A stretch of 64,000 nt of DNA from Eunapius fragilis (Eukaryota; Porifera; Demospongiae; Spongillida; Spongillidae), in the NCBI GenBank assembly GCA_963681505.1, contig OY811978.1, positions 7,424,586-7,488,585 of the forward strand, read 5' to 3'. How positions within the stretch are numbered: the stretch's first letter is position 1; each line of letters starts with the position of its first letter. The notes below the pieces were generated by a model. It had not been told where the DNA came from. It worked only from the letters and a program-made list of their open reading frames with translations, and made no database searches. Positions 23,112-34,943 of the stretch are shown piece by piece. Both the position numbers and the translations under genes were made by a program.

Positions 23112-23658
23112 GTAAAGACAATTTAGTGGTTTTGGTTTGGTGCACAGGCAAATAAGAGTATGGATGAAATGGTTGGATCAGATATATAGTTGTGGTGTGT
23201 TGATGGAAGAGATGAATCAGATCAATGTGTAGTTTGCTTGACTTGATTGTATCCTACATGATGTATGATTTAATCTATATGATGTGGTGTTGTATTAAAC
23301 TCCTTTGACCATACAAGTGTTGTGGGGGGTGGGGGTGGAGGGGGTTGCTAGGCATGCAACAAAATATCAACAACCATTTTATAACTGGAACAAAGCATAC
23401 AGGTGTCATGCCTGGTTAGAGGGCATCAACTGCTATGTAAGGTGCACACCATTCTTTTTGAGCATGATTTAAGAGGTACATAAAGTACAGTAAAAAGGTC
23501 ACATTTGGGGCAGCAGCTCTTAGATGTCCTATACTGAGAATGTGTATGACAACAGGACTGTTAGGTGGAGCTGGCCCAGAATGGGATGGGTCAGGAGTTT
23601 GTGTGGGAAGGGAAACCCTCACCCTTAATTTTGATTCTTGATGCAATTAGCATGTTAA

Positions 23659-23810
23659 GGCGACCATACACTAGGCAACAATGTTGCACGCAACTCAATG
23701 AATCAAATTATATTATGTTTTCAGTAAAACATTAGTTTACTGATATTTTACTAGAATTTTGCTAGAATTCATATTGTTGCGCGCAACACGTTGCCTGGTA
23801 TATGGTCGGC
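23659..23810. mobile_element. Short MITE with TTAA-like flanks
   Basis: Inverted ends of about 35 bp begin GGCGACCATACACTAGGCAA on the left and the mirror (ending GGTCGGC) on the right, with a shared TGTTGC(G/A)CGCAAC inner part. Flanks are TTAA at 23655-23658 and TTTA at 23811-23814. TTAA targets suggest a piggyBac or Kolobok type. Only the ends are present and no transposase. Confidence 0.65.
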
Positions 23811-24975
23811 TTTATACCCTTGTTATCAGAGGGGAACTCATTTATGGGTGAACATTCAAAACTAAAGGCACTCATAAGGAAATATGCTGACATTATGTAC
23901 TAGTGACATCATCTCTATAGTGTTAAAGCAGGTAGAGAGTTAAAGTTAACCTTTTGGTCATGCTTCAAAGCATGCTTAACCTTTGGTCCTGCTTCAAAGC
24001 ATGCTATAATGCAGTACTTACAAAAAGTGAAAAATGTGAATAGTATCTAAAGAAAGTATTATATCAGATATTGTAGGAGGATTGGCTGGTTTAAAAGTTT
24101 GTTTTGCATCATTTTTGTTATGTGCATAAGACATACATGTACTCTTAATCTATATTTCTGCTTCTGTATTATTACATCAAGTGTGCTTCTAGTAAGGTGG
24201 AATACATTGCCTTGCAATATAACCAGATATCATTGTAATAATTATTCCACTCTTCCTCAGATCTCATTACATCATCTAATCCATGTTATGCTGCCCAGCA
24301 AGATCTATAACATGCCTTTGAAATACAAAACAGTGCCATCATACATCTGACCTCAACACATAAACGCTCTAGCCAATACACAAACAAGTTTTCATAACAT
24401 CATATTGAGCATTTCATTTTTGTACAGATTTTTCAGATTCAGTTATATGCATATCTTTTTATGTATCAGGAATTGCAGCAGGACTTGGTTCCATACAATG
24501 TCAAGTACGTTGTGTTGTTTCCCGATTCATAGGCATAGTTTTGGCGATCTATGATGCAGGGGCTGCTGCTCAGGCCAATTGAACAAATGCCTAGTCCACT
24601 TGGCCCTTCTTGGCAGAATAGAACCTTAAAAAAGGCTGTGTTATTTTTCACATATAAATAAAGGCACTTCTATAAATATAATTTTAAAAGGTCATGCATT
24701 TCTCCTGAACATTGTAGGCTGTCAACTTTCCGTTTTACATTTACATATTCTTTGAACTCTGTCCAAGGTGTTGCGCCTAGAGGCTCAACGCGTATAGCTC
24801 TGCAGGGGCATGCAAATCGCTTTAAATTACCAATATGCCTCTTTGGTCAGTAATGTTTGTTTTTAAAATTTTATTTAGGGGCATTAAGTTGATGTAACTG
24901 GATTTAACCAAGGCAAGACAATTAAAGGAGTTGATCTCCACCTGCTATAACACCGCAAAGTTAGGTCTTTATCAA
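23811..24975. other. No confident gene
   Basis: AT-rich sequence. A 61-codon minus frame at 24466-24651 (ending YGTKSCCNS) looks protein-like in composition but has no recognisable motif or partner exon. A short similarity links 24835-24865 with 23033-23060. Nothing else is supported. Confidence 0.4.
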
Positions 24976-26222
24976 TCGGAACCTACGCGAGTAGGTTCCA
25001 TATAGGAATCCTGCAGTATCATGAATGTCATTATAAAAACGTCGGGTCACTTCGCTCTTAGTGGCAATCGAGCGATATCAAAAAGGAGAACATCTCTGCG
25101 CTGTATCTGTGTCGTAAGACGGTGTACTTCCAGAGAACAAAAATACTCGTCCCCATCGTCCGTACCCAGTCCCACCTAAAATTTCTCCTCCGTCGGCTTC
25201 TTCTTATTCTTATTCTTCCTTCGGGATAGTATAACTCACGACAGGAACGTTTGTAAAGCACGCCAAGTGTACCAATCGCTTCAGGACGCGTCCGCAGGTT
25301 ATCTTCGGGTGTCTATTAGACGCCTAACCGATCGGGCAATTAAATAAAGCGAGTAGTTCCTTATTTGGTGTTGATCTGCAAATAGCACATTACATCAGCT
25401 ATCAGAATGGTCATGACGCGCCGGTATAAATTAACCAGCGTTGTCAAATTCGATGGTTTTAATTTTACCATGCAATCTCAAGAACAATTCAAGCATCTGA
25501 ATGTGGAAAGATCCGTGCAGATGCTACCAGATCTGCCAAACGTGTGCATGTCAAGCGCGAACCGAAAGGACCAACAAAACGACCACCTAAAGGTACGTTA
25601 CAGCATCGATAAATGTTGGATCCATAAATTATGAGCATGCATGGTATATCGCTAAAATGGAAGGAATAGTGTAGTTACAGCGGTAGATACTGCGTCTCTC
25701 TCCGCTTTATAGTATAGTATGCACTGCCAAAGTTGCTTACGACAATTTGGTAATGTATTGCGGTGCATGGTTTATCTGATAATAGCGTGAGATCAGTTTA
25801 CGTATTATATGGCTTCGCGTTTGCTAACCTTTATTACCCTTTGGTCCTCAATGGAGGTAGGCTGGGGACTAGTATAATGGTACACCTCATCAAAATTGCA
25901 GATTCAAAATTAAATCTGTCATGATCACACAATTTGACGTTTTTGCTACCTCGGTCTATATGTTTCAAGAACTAAATACAATACCAAATCCACCAGAAAA
26001 ATTTAGGAAAAAATTCTCTATACGAGAAGGTTGGTGGTATATAGGAATCAAAGGTGATGGTGGTGTAAAAAGCAAGGGAACAAGGTTTCTGATTGAAAAG
26101 GAAAAATGAAATAGACCTATATTAGCAACAGCTAATATAGGTCTATTTCATTTTTCACCACCATCACCTTTGATTCCTATATACCACCAACCTTCTCGTA
26201 TAGAGAATGTTTTTATTACTTG
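24976..26222 (+). mobile_element. Non-autonomous Helitron, 1.25 kb
   Basis: The plus strand begins TC directly after an A (24975), with a terminal hairpin (stem GGAACCTAC, 24978-24999). A CTT/ATT triplet tract follows at about 25196-25222. The element ends with a foldback (about 26011-26222) whose last part has TTCTC/GAGAA and then CTTG, followed by T. These are the same ends as the 12.5 kb element. The foldback right arm has lost an internal piece of about 35 bp. It holds no Rep or helicase. Confidence 0.8.
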
Positions 26223-27348
26223 TAGAAACAAAGAGTGCAGAAATATTCAAAATCACATCTAGTGCAAAGTCTACACTATAAAAAATTGTAAACTCAGAAA
26301 AAGAAGAACTTTAACTAATAAAATACATGCACTTATATGCAAGCAGCGTGAGTGGTTGAGAAGTCCATGAGTGAGTAGGCAGTGATCAGTGAACAGGGAC
26401 ACATCATCAGGAGTGTGTAGTGGCAAGAGATGGATAAGGATCTTGGTCAGCAGACAGGATGTGGGTGTGGTGATATTCATGGCCTGGAGGCAAAGACAAG
26501 GCTAGGGGTTAAGTGTAGGAGGAGGGGCAATGACATCATATATGGGGCTACGGGTTAAATGTAGGTTGACACCATACATTAGTTGTATGAAGCATTCACC
26601 AGGGTATATTGGTTGGGCAAGTACAAATTAACATAAGTTTCAATGTCAGGGTTCTAGATTTTAAAACGTCTAGTCTACTGAAATAAAAACCTTCTGCAAA
26701 AAAAGAAAACGATGAAAAGATGCGAAAAATGTGATACCATAAGTTCTTAGTACACTCCACATGCTCAACTTTAGCACACACGCACACACACACACACAAG
26801 CACACACACACACGCACACACACACACACACACACCTGAATTAGCTGCAGATCCTAGGCCAGAGTCCAGAAGGGCTCGTGGTAGAATGTTCTCAGATCCA
26901 TACACTGAGGGTGCATACATTATCATCATGATTTTGGTTACTAAGGGTCCCAGGGGTTAAATCGTGTGGGTCCTGAGGTATTATAAGACTACAGCTACAC
27001 TTATGTGAAGTAGATCCGTTACCCAAAGGAGCAGACTTTATTTCCCATGGCATCCAATTGTTGTGTCCAGTAGTAAATAAATCACTTCCTTTGGGTCTGC
27101 TTTGAATGTGTGGAAAACAGGCTGTGTGCATAGCCACACTAGCCCAACTTAGATGGAAACATAGTACAAACACCAGCTACTGTATAGCAAAGTTCAACAT
27201 AGCATTTCAATACCAGCTCACAGTTCATAGAATGGGGTAGGCAGTAATAATTAATGTCATTGGAAAACACTCTCTACACTTTAGCTGCACATTTACCTGG
27301 TGCACTCCTTATCTGAGAGGACTTTGACTGAGACATGGAGTGCTCACC
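26223..27348. other. Region downstream of the NF-kappaB-like gene
   Basis: Contains a CA tract (about 26779-26836) and short open frames without known motifs, the longest on the minus strand at 26892-27173. Because the Death-domain exon ends with a stop at 27349, this may include its 3' untranslated region. I found no poly(A) signal I would defend. Confidence 0.4.
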
Positions 27349-28015
27349 TCAGTCCTCCACAGAGAAGCGATCTATGACAATCACTGCATCCTTCCTGTCC
27401 ATATCAACAAGTGCCTGTCTCAGGTCTGCAATACATCCATCTCATGCCTACATATAAAGTGGGGTACATCAGAACACATGTACTTAGGGATGTACTGATG
27501 GGTCCTCCTCACATGGTGTCATTGATGATCACCTGGGTAGAGGTAACATTGCCCTCACCTCATACGCTACCAGGAGTTCTTTGGTGGGGCTGGTCATTGA
27601 TTGAAGAGTGGAGGCATAGTCTCCCATGTTAAGGCGTTGGCACAGCTCCCTGGGGTGTAACAACATACACCACGTCATAACACACGCACACACTGGTGAC
27701 TACTTGCTACGCACACACACACCCAAGCTAGTCATGACAGTGCATAGTGATCTGTATAATACAGTAGCTCTTGCTATTGGATGCCTTCATATCCATCAAC
27801 AGTTCTAAAGCACACAAATGTACGTTACCTTAACACACACATGCACCATGGTAACAAAAACTTCTATTCTGTGTTATGTAGACACTACCTCCAATCAGCT
27901 CCTTCCTTGGTGGAACCCAACAACACTGCCAGAGAAATCCTTGCTCTGAAGTCAAGATTTTCCATGTCTCCCTCTGTCTTGATGCTCACAGACTTTAGCT
28001 GACTGGAAAGAGGAT
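27349..28015 (-). CDS. NF-kappaB-like gene: three Death-domain exons
   Basis: Minus-strand exons: 27889-28015, 27559-27649 and 27349-27425 (stop TGA at 27349-27351), each with AG and, where needed, GT borders. They code for DFRARISLAVLLGS...GADWR, then ELCQRLNMGDYASTLQSMTS and SPTKELLVAYE, then DLRQALVDMDRKDAVIVID. The order and the K-x-L-x-x-x-Y-E and L-x-x-A-L-x-x-M pattern match the C-terminal Death domain of NF-kappaB p105/p100. UNC5-type or other ankyrin-Death proteins are the alternative. The phase between the last two exons does not join, so a small exon is missing or misplaced. Confidence 0.7.
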
Positions 28016-28167
28016 CTGAAATGTAAGAGTTCAGCACATCATTGATCATGAGGTAAAAAAAAACCATCATTGATAATGAGGTAATCACCATCAAGACCAT
28101 GAAATATGCAGCTTAGTAAAAGCAACTGTTCCTTCTAACACACACACACACACTCACGCACACACAC

Positions 28168-28310
28168 ATAACTTCATCTTCATTCTCAACCACCTCCCCT
28201 CCCTCCCACTCCAGTGCATTTTGCAGAAGCTTCACAATCTCATCATGATTAGCACATTCAGCGTGGGTCAGTGGGGTTTCCCCTTCAGTGTTTATTCAAA
28301 CATTTAATAG
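28168..28310 (-). CDS. NF-kappaB-like gene: late ankyrin-repeat exon
   Basis: The minus strand reads NTEGETPLTHAECANHDEIV then KLLQNALEW, a clear ankyrin repeat (G-x-T-P-L then I-V-x-L-L), followed by an acidic stretch (VVENEDE). It lies about 150 bp upstream of the first Death exon on the same strand, as expected for p105/p100. The best splice acceptor (TTCTCATTGTGCAG) is at 28311, but from there the frame meets a TGA at 28296-28298. A later, weaker acceptor would avoid it. The donor is not resolved. Confidence 0.6.
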
Positions 28311-28692
28311 CTGCACAATGAGAAGATGGGAAGTAGCAAGAAATCAAAAGTCTGCATGTCTTTATTCATCAATCTACAGAAGAATGACCTAACACACTAT
28401 CAATATCATGCTTATATTCCACCTACATGTATGAGCTAAATTCCCACCATTAATAAGAGATTCTGTCCCACAACTTTATCCCAAAATAATTTAGGGTAAA
28501 GACTTACATGTACGTACATGTATGCAAGTATAAGGTATATGCAGAAATACGGGTTTTGTTTAGGGAGTAAATGTGCTATATACAAATGGTGTTCTTGGGA
28601 AGGCAACCATTCAGTCTCATAGCTAGCCCCTCAACAACCTGAACTTTTTGCTGAAAAAACAATGTCCTCTCGGAAGAACATGATTTCGCGCC
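28311..28692. other. Intronic sequence, no gene seen
   Basis: AT-rich sequence between the ankyrin exon and the minisatellite. No open frame with a recognisable motif. Confidence 0.4.
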
Positions 28693-28936
28693 CCCAGCAG
28701 CTCCTCCTCCAGCAGTGACTCCTCCTCCAGCAGTGACTACTCCTCCAGCAGTGACTACTCCTCCAGCAGTGACTCCTCCTCCAGCAGTGACTCCTCCTCC
28801 AGCAGTGACTCCTCCTCCAGCAGTGACTCCTCCTCCAGCAGTGACTCCTCCTCCAGCATTGACTACTCATCCAGCAGTGACTACTCCTCCAGCAGTGACT
28901 ACTCCTCCAGCAGTGACTACTCCTCCAGCAACTCAT
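28693..28936. repeat. 15-bp minisatellite
   Basis: About 16 tandem units of the type CCTCCAGCAGTGACT, differing mainly at one position (ACT or CCT). It is open in both strands (Pro-Pro-Ala-Val-Thr on plus, Ser-His-Cys-Trp on minus) purely because 15 is a multiple of three. I do not call it coding. Confidence 0.9.
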
Positions 28937-28965
28937 TCATATGGTGGCCCGGTAGATCGCGGTTG

Positions 28966-29140
28966 TCATAACATCCACATAGCGGTTTTGCGGTCGTGCA
29001 GTTATCCAGATAATAAATTTGCTGTCGTCCAGATCCGCGGTTTGCATGTCCACATCCGCGATTTGCGGACGTGCGCATGTCCACATCTGCAATTTGCTGA
29101 CGTGACGTGATCCAGATCAGCGATTTGCTGTGATCCAGAT
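28966..29140. repeat. Degenerate tandem repeat of about 30 bp
   Basis: Five to six imperfect units carry the core ATCCGCGATTTGC, variously followed by GTCC or GTGATCC. It directly follows the 15-bp minisatellite. It contains TGACGTGACGTGA, which resembles CRE-type sites. No function can be claimed. Confidence 0.6.
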
Positions 29141-29614
29141 ATGGCCCGAGGAGACGATCCCGAGATTGACAGTACGTTTTTTTTTTTCGTTCCTTCTGCT
29201 CGCTAACGCGCACATTTTTTCTTTCCACTTGTGCGTAGGATGGATACTCAGGTACTGGAGAAGAAGAAAACCGGTGGTTATTATTCTATCATATCTGAGG
29301 CTGTTACACCGTGTGGCTGTCGGGTGTAGTCTCGTTCCCAGACCACACTAGCAGCTGCGGATGGATTACATCAACGCTACGCTAGTGGTCCGAGAAACTG
29401 GCTAACAAAATTGATTCTATGCCCGTGCCGTACAATCAGAATGCAGGTGCTCCGTGACGTCACGATAATTAGGTAATATATTTGAATTATTTATAGCGCT
29501 ATTTATAGAGCAGGTAATAGAGGATTCCCACCGTGACGTCACGTAGGACGTCACGTTCTATGAATTTTTTATGTCCGCCATATTTAGAGGATTCAATATA
29601 TTGGTGTGCATTGA

Positions 29615-30118
29615 ATGCCAGTCAGTTGTGGTGTTGTGGGTTGCTCAAATAACAAAAAAAGAGATAAAACACTGCGTTTTTACAAACTTCCGGCAGTGGT
29701 GCGTGGTTCTGATGTTAAAACTTTGGAGCTATCAATACGTCGTCGACAGCAGTGGCTCGCAAATATCAACAGGCGTGACCTTACTGCAATGCAGCTACAC
29801 GAAACAAAATCAACGCTGATTGTATGCTGCAAACATTTTATAAGTGGTGAGTTGTAATGCCTTGATGGAATGATATTTACTTTTTGTCATTGTAAAGGAG
29901 TGCCTGCAAAGTTGTTCGACACAACCAATCCTGATTGGGTTCCAAATCAAAATATGGTTCATGTTACAGCAAAGGATTGCGCGCAATCACTGTCTAGATA
30001 CAACCGTTTAAAAGTAAGAAAGCAAGAACAACACTCAGCAAACCCAGAGGATGGTTTGGGAACTTCTGAACCTCAAACTGATGACACAATTACATCAGGT
30101 CTCTTTGAATTACCACTA
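29615..30118 (+). pseudogene. Transposase N-terminus: THAP zinc finger, two exons
   Basis: Exon 29615-29846 codes for a THAP domain: CGVVGC near the start, the FYKLP segment, RRQQWLANINR, and CCKHF with the C-x-x-H ligands. A 51-bp intron (GTGAGT to TAAAG) leads to the next exon at 29898, which reads VPAKLFDTTNPDWVPNQNM. THAP domains bind DNA at element ends. The 3' border near 30118 is uncertain. The reading frame later breaks, so the gene is probably dead. Confidence 0.85.
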
Positions 30119-30199
30119 TCAGGCAAGCTGCATGCTTGTAACTATTATTCATTCAATTAATTATTATTCTGCAGAATACTTACATCATAATGACCTTGG

Positions 30200-31270
30200 A
30201 TGACGGATGCATCATGCCAAACTGATACCATAGGCACAAGGAATGAAGTAGATGATACAAAAACTGATGTAATGATCCAAACAGCACTCACAAAAAGAAC
30301 TATAGAGGCAATGGAGGAAGAGCTTCAAAGACAAGAAGAAATAATTAAAGAGTTGAAAAAGAAGGCAAGTACACCTTTTGATAAAGACTTCTTTATGTCT
30401 GACGATGACAGAGTTCTGTATTACACTGGCCTGCCTAATTTTACCACCCTGTCAGCATTGATAAAGGTACTTGACCAAGCCATTCCATCTAGCCACTCAT
30501 TTACCAGTTTCCAGCAAGTAGTGTTGTGCTTAATGAGAATGAGGTTGAACATACCATATCAAGACTTGAGTCAGCGTTTAGGTGTTCCCCGATCAACAGT
30601 ATCTCGCACATGTTTATCTCTTCTAGATGTGATACATGCAAAGTTATCTCCACTGATTCATTGGCCTGACAGGGCAGAAATAGAAGAAACTACACCAATG
30701 TGCTTTAGAAAGCATTATGGTACCAAGATTACAGTGATCATAGACTGTTTTGAAGTATTTATTGAAAGACCTTCCAACCTTAAAGCCCGCGCCCAAACTT
30801 GGAGTACATACAAGCATCATAACACAGTTAAATATTTGATTGGAGTAACACCTCAGGGGTCTGTATGTTTTATCTCAGAAGGGTATGGAGGAAGAGCAAG
30901 TGACAAGTATGTCACTGAGCAATGTGGCTTCTTAAAACATCTTCTACATGGAGACACTGTTATGGCAGACAGAGGGTTAGCATAGGTGAAAGCGTTGGAA
31001 GCATGGGAGCAAAAGTAGAAATGCCTTCATTTACAAAAGGGCAAGCACAACTCAGCGCTAAGGATGTTGAAAGATCCAGAAAATTGTCTAATGTTAGAAT
31101 CCACATTGAGCGAATTATTGGACTGCTGTGTCAAAGTACACCGTCCTAAGTGATACAGTTCCTGTTGATTACCTAATGAAAGGTTCTGATAATGTACCAA
31201 CTCTTGACAAGATAGTGCATGTTTGTTGTGCTCTAGTTAACTTATGCCCTTCTGTTGTGCCATATGACTA
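30200..31270 (+). pseudogene. DDE transposase (DDE_Tnp_4-like)
   Basis: The main frame starts with a coiled-coil segment (MEEELQRQEEIIKELKKK) and a helix-turn-helix-like region (YQDLSQRLGVPRSTVSRT). The RNase H-like core follows: TVIIDCFEVFIERPS (first Asp), GDTVMADRG (second Asp), and [11 protein letters not shown] (Glu), the last in a shifted frame. One-base deletions near 30980 and 31137 disrupt the gene. The end, LCPSVVPYD, reaches a stop near 31270. Confidence 0.85.
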
Positions 31271-31342
31271 AACTTTAATTTTATTGATGATTGCAACTGG
31301 CAAACTTGCACGCTACACTTGGGCTAAATACAAACACATGCA

Positions 31343-32177
31343 TCACATTTGTACCTTTCTTTTAAAATCCTTTGTACAATCAGGACAATACCACTTACCA
31401 GCTGGAATTCGTTTCAGTTTTAAACATTTTTGATGAAACCATTGGATTTTGCATTTATCATTGTCACATCCTATCATTACATCTCTCTCTTCATTGTAAG
31501 GTTGTTTGCAGTAGCACCATGCACCTCCATCACTGCCCTCCATTGGATTTATAGCTTCAGAGGTATTGCAACTTCTAGAGTAATACCTTCCTACAAGCTC
31601 AGGCAAAACTGCATTCTGAAAGAAACCACTTGATTTCTGTACAATCTTCTGTGTTGTACCCACATCCACTTCAATTCTTTCTATATGGCAATCTTTTTGA
31701 GTCCACATTGCAAAGTCACAGTAATCCAAACTGGTAACCAGTAGTTGTGCCTGGACCTGACTATACACTGATCTCTAATACAGTAGGGACACTTTATTTC
31801 AACACATCCTTTTCCACAGCAATCACATTCCACAATGGCATCTGGTGAAGATCCCAAGTATGGGAAATCCAGGCGTATAAAAAACCCACATTCTGTCACT
31901 TTGAAGTTGTCATGACTGCTACCTTCCACATTTGTGTACACTTTTAGTGCTTTTTTTTCATGGCAACATCCCCACTGAGTTGCTGCATTGGAGAATTTAG
32001 TACGTGCAGGGTAGCACACTTGCATTATAAGAGACTGTGATGGTTTTTTAATGTCAGTATGACATACTCTTCTCATGACTAAGGATGTAATTCTTCCTAA
32101 GCGAAACTGGAACCAAAGTCTATTTGTACTCTGACCTCTTGTTTCCTTTTCAACACAATCAACTTGCTCTTTGGTAA
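31343..32177 (-). pseudogene. YqaJ nuclease C-terminal part with PHD finger
   Basis: Minus-strand frames carry the YqaJ core (PYLGSSPDAIVECDCCGKGC then VEIKCPY, with the E-x-K pair of the PD-(D/E)XK fold) and a following helix (SQVQAQLLVTSLDYCDFAMW). A frameshift and probable small deletion occur near 31760. The C-terminus is a PHD finger (WCYCKQPYNEERDVMIGCDN, WFHQKCL, WYCPDC). The 5' side is cut at 32177 by the LTR element and resumes at 34944. YqaJ proteins are lambda-exonuclease-like. A PHD would read histone tails, an inference here. Confidence 0.82.
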
Positions 32178-32375
32178 TGTAAACTACACTGTTCACAGTT
32201 GAGAATATAACACTGTCACTATAATAATGAATGTCAACACGTGTACAGACAATCAGGTTAAATATCCCTCTCCCCATGCCACACCCACATCTCGAACATT
32301 CCGGGCTGTTCTTAATCACGTGAGTCCTAATTGCACTACATAGCTCCCTCCTTTGAAGGAGTCTGTCTCAGACTC

Positions 32376-33798
32376 TCAGATGTGGGATTCTTGGTAAAAG
32401 CCAGGGGGTGGACGGGCACGTGCGGGGTATCTGCGGGCTACAAGAGGGTCACCAATGATTGTACGATGTCCATCTGCATGTGGCTCCAGTACAGGGGCTT
32501 CAGGGTCTGGTGCTCCGCCTCCATCGTTGATTGGCCTGGCAGGATCTGGTGGAGCATCAATTCTGTCGGGTGGCAGGACCTCTTCGACCTCAGGTGATAG
32601 AGGTGGAGTGTCGTCATCACCATCCAGTAGCGTAATCCGTTCGTTCGGTCCTGTAACCCTTCTGACTGGTTTTGATCGTTTCCAGGGTTTATGCCGTTCC
32701 TCACGTATGGCAGCTTGTGGTTGCTCCATGCGTGTGTCCTCTGTACAGCGCTTCAGCCTATCAATCAAAGTGTACCACTAACTTCTTTCGAGGATTGCGA
32801 CAATCCTGCAACCGATAAGTGGTATCAGTAATCCTCTTGAGCACCTTCCAGGGTCCTGTCCAGGGATGGTGTAACTTCCTTGACTTTCCTCGGGCAACCA
32901 CAGTAGAGTGCAACCAGACCAGATCTCCTGGGGTATATGGTTTTCCATGACACTTCTGGTCATAAAACTGCTTTTGTGCCCGCTGTTCCTGGCCAAACTT
33001 AGTTCTCACCCGATCATACACCTTCTCTATGCTGTCCTTCATCCTGGTGGCATACTCGCTATGAGTGACCGTCTCCGGTGTGCAACTGTGGTACATCAGG
33101 TCCAGAGGGAGACGGGCTTCACGACCAAACATCAGGAAGAATGGGGTGTAGCCAGTGGTCGCTTGAATGCTGCTGTTGTACGCTAGACACACTCTCCTAA
33201 TATGACCATCCTAGTCGCCAGGCTGTTCCTTTGTCATGGTAGCCAGCATGTCAAGTAGTGTGCGGTTGAAGCGTTCTACAAGTCCATCTCCCTGTGGATG
33301 GTAAGGAGTGGTACGCGTCTTACGGATTTTAAGGATCCTGCACACTTCGGCTATCAGGTCAGACTCAAACTGGCGACCCTGATCTGAGTGGAGCTGCTCT
33401 GGGGTTGAGAACCGGCAGAAAAGCTCATCCACGAGTTTCTGGGCGACTGTGACTGCCTCCTGGTTGGGGATTGCATATGCCTCTACCCACCTGGTGAAGT
33501 AATCAGAGGCCACGAGAACATATGCATTGCCATCCTTGGTTTTAGGTAGAGGCCCCAAGATGTCAACAGCTACAATCTGCATCGGGTAGCCTGCTCGAAT
33601 GGTCCCTAGTGGGCCCCTTTGCCTAGGGGTAGGAGTTTTCCTTGTGACACACATGGGACAAGTGCGGCACCAGTTACGTACATCTGCCCACTGTCCAGGC
33701 CAATAGAAACGGGCTTGAAGTCGGCCCATTGTCTTCTCCTCTCCAAAGTGGCCCCCAGCAACGCCCCCATGTAGCTCCTCCAGGATCTGGTTTCGCAA
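32376..33798 (-). pseudogene. Ty3/gypsy integrase, broken
   Basis: The frame begins with an HHCC zinc region (HGGVAGGHFG, then CRTCPMC), continues through the catalytic core (VDILGPL, HSDQGRQFES, YHPQGDGLVERFN, the D-D-E residues) and the C-terminal GREARLPLDLMY and chromodomain-less tail. A TAG near 33208 interrupts it, where a Trp would be expected. A short TGAT duplication near 32765 shifts the last 130 codons. The tail after 32768 is proline-rich and ends at 32376. Confidence 0.88.
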
Positions 33799-33857
33799 TG
33801 AATGCGGGACAATTAGCTGGAACCACTCGGAGTCGTCTTGGTTGACAAACCGTCTCC

Positions 33858-34740
33858 CTAGGATCCCATTCCTGAGCTCCAGAGTGCGTCTCTCAACTCC
33901 TTTGGGGTGCTAGTGACCTGTGGGCTGCTGTCTTGTGTCCGGATGTTGGAAATCACTTCGATGTCTGCCTTATTTGCTGCCTGTATAATTCCTACTGTTG
34001 TTCCTTTTGACACCTTGGTAGAGGTGGAACTGAGGTTCAAAAGACGAACTGGGATGCATCCGTTCCGTGGGGTGGCTACTGCCCAAGCCACCAGCACCGG
34101 TAGTTTCCCATTCGTTGTGGGCTCCACGATCCACACCCCACTGGAAACATCTCCACAACCAGCTGCCATTACTTCAATCTCGCTCCGAGGTGGTATGCGT
34201 ACTGACTGTAGGAGGTTAACCACCATCCTAGGAGACTTCCCAACAGTGTCAGAACCGGATAGTGATATGACAATCTTCCCATTATTAAGTGTCAGGAGCC
34301 GCTCTCCAGCCAGAATAGTGCAGTTGTGTCGCTCCAGGAAGTCAAGACCAAGCAGCACTTCAGCTATCAGCCCATCCACCACAACTACATCTGCCATGAA
34401 GCTACCCTCTCCAACTATGATGGTGACTGTGGTGGTGCCCTATACTGCTATGGCAGTTCCATCTGGTCCAATTAGTTTGGTTCCACTCCATGGCTTCAGT
34501 TCAGTGCGGATACGTTGCCACACAGCACCCTGTAGGAGGGTCACTGCAGCACCAGTGTCCAGTAGAAGGGTGGCTGGTATTTTATTCACAAAGCCATTCA
34601 CTCGGTACGCGGGGGTGGGTGTGACCGAAAATAGGGGAAGGTAGGGGTTACTACTACTATTACTACTTTGAGCCATTGTACCTTGGCCCTCCAGTGTCTG
34701 GCTCTCAGAAAAGTCTTTCTCGCCGTTGAACAGTTCTGGT
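33858..34740 (-). pseudogene. Ty3/gypsy gag start fused to protease
   Basis: A short gag-like beginning (MANRPHVLPELFNGEKDFSE) is followed directly by an aspartic protease: LLLDTGAAVTLL with the catalytic D-T-G, then VLLGLDFL as the second motif. An in-frame stop near 34440 separates these. Most of gag, including any zinc knuckle, is absent. The frame ends at 33858, where reverse transcriptase should begin. Confidence 0.8.
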
Positions 34741-34943
34741 AAGACATGCGGCCGATTTGCCATCCTGCCGACTACGCCAATGTAAACTACACTGTTCACA
34801 GTTGAGAATATAACACTGTCACTATAATAATGAATGCCAACACGTGTACAGACAATCAGGTTAAATATCCCTCTCCCCATGCCACACCCACATCTCGAAC
34901 ATTCCGGGCTGTTCTTAATCACGTGAGTCCTAATTGCACTACA

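Larger units (their letters stand above)
32178..34943 (-). mobile_element. Internally deleted Ty3/gypsy LTR retrotransposon
   Basis: Two 163-bp LTRs (32178-32340 and 34781-34943) differ at one base, begin TG and end CA on the element strand, and are flanked by GTAA (32174-32177 and 34944-34947). After the 5' LTR comes a TGGCGTAGTCGGC primer-binding-like site. Before the 3' LTR lies the purine tract AAAGGAGGGAG. Gag is reduced to its start, and the reverse transcriptase and RNase H are missing between protease and integrase. The single LTR difference suggests a recent insertion. Confidence 0.92.

Noticed and set aside
28715-29110. Pro-Pro-Ala-Val-Thr protein on the plus strand
   Set aside because: 15-bp minisatellite with no start context, signal or splice evidence.
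29142-29240. Possible first exon starting MARGDDPEID with a GTACGT donor
   Set aside because: The following segment is tiny and then interrupted by the transposon. No family or partner exon supports it.
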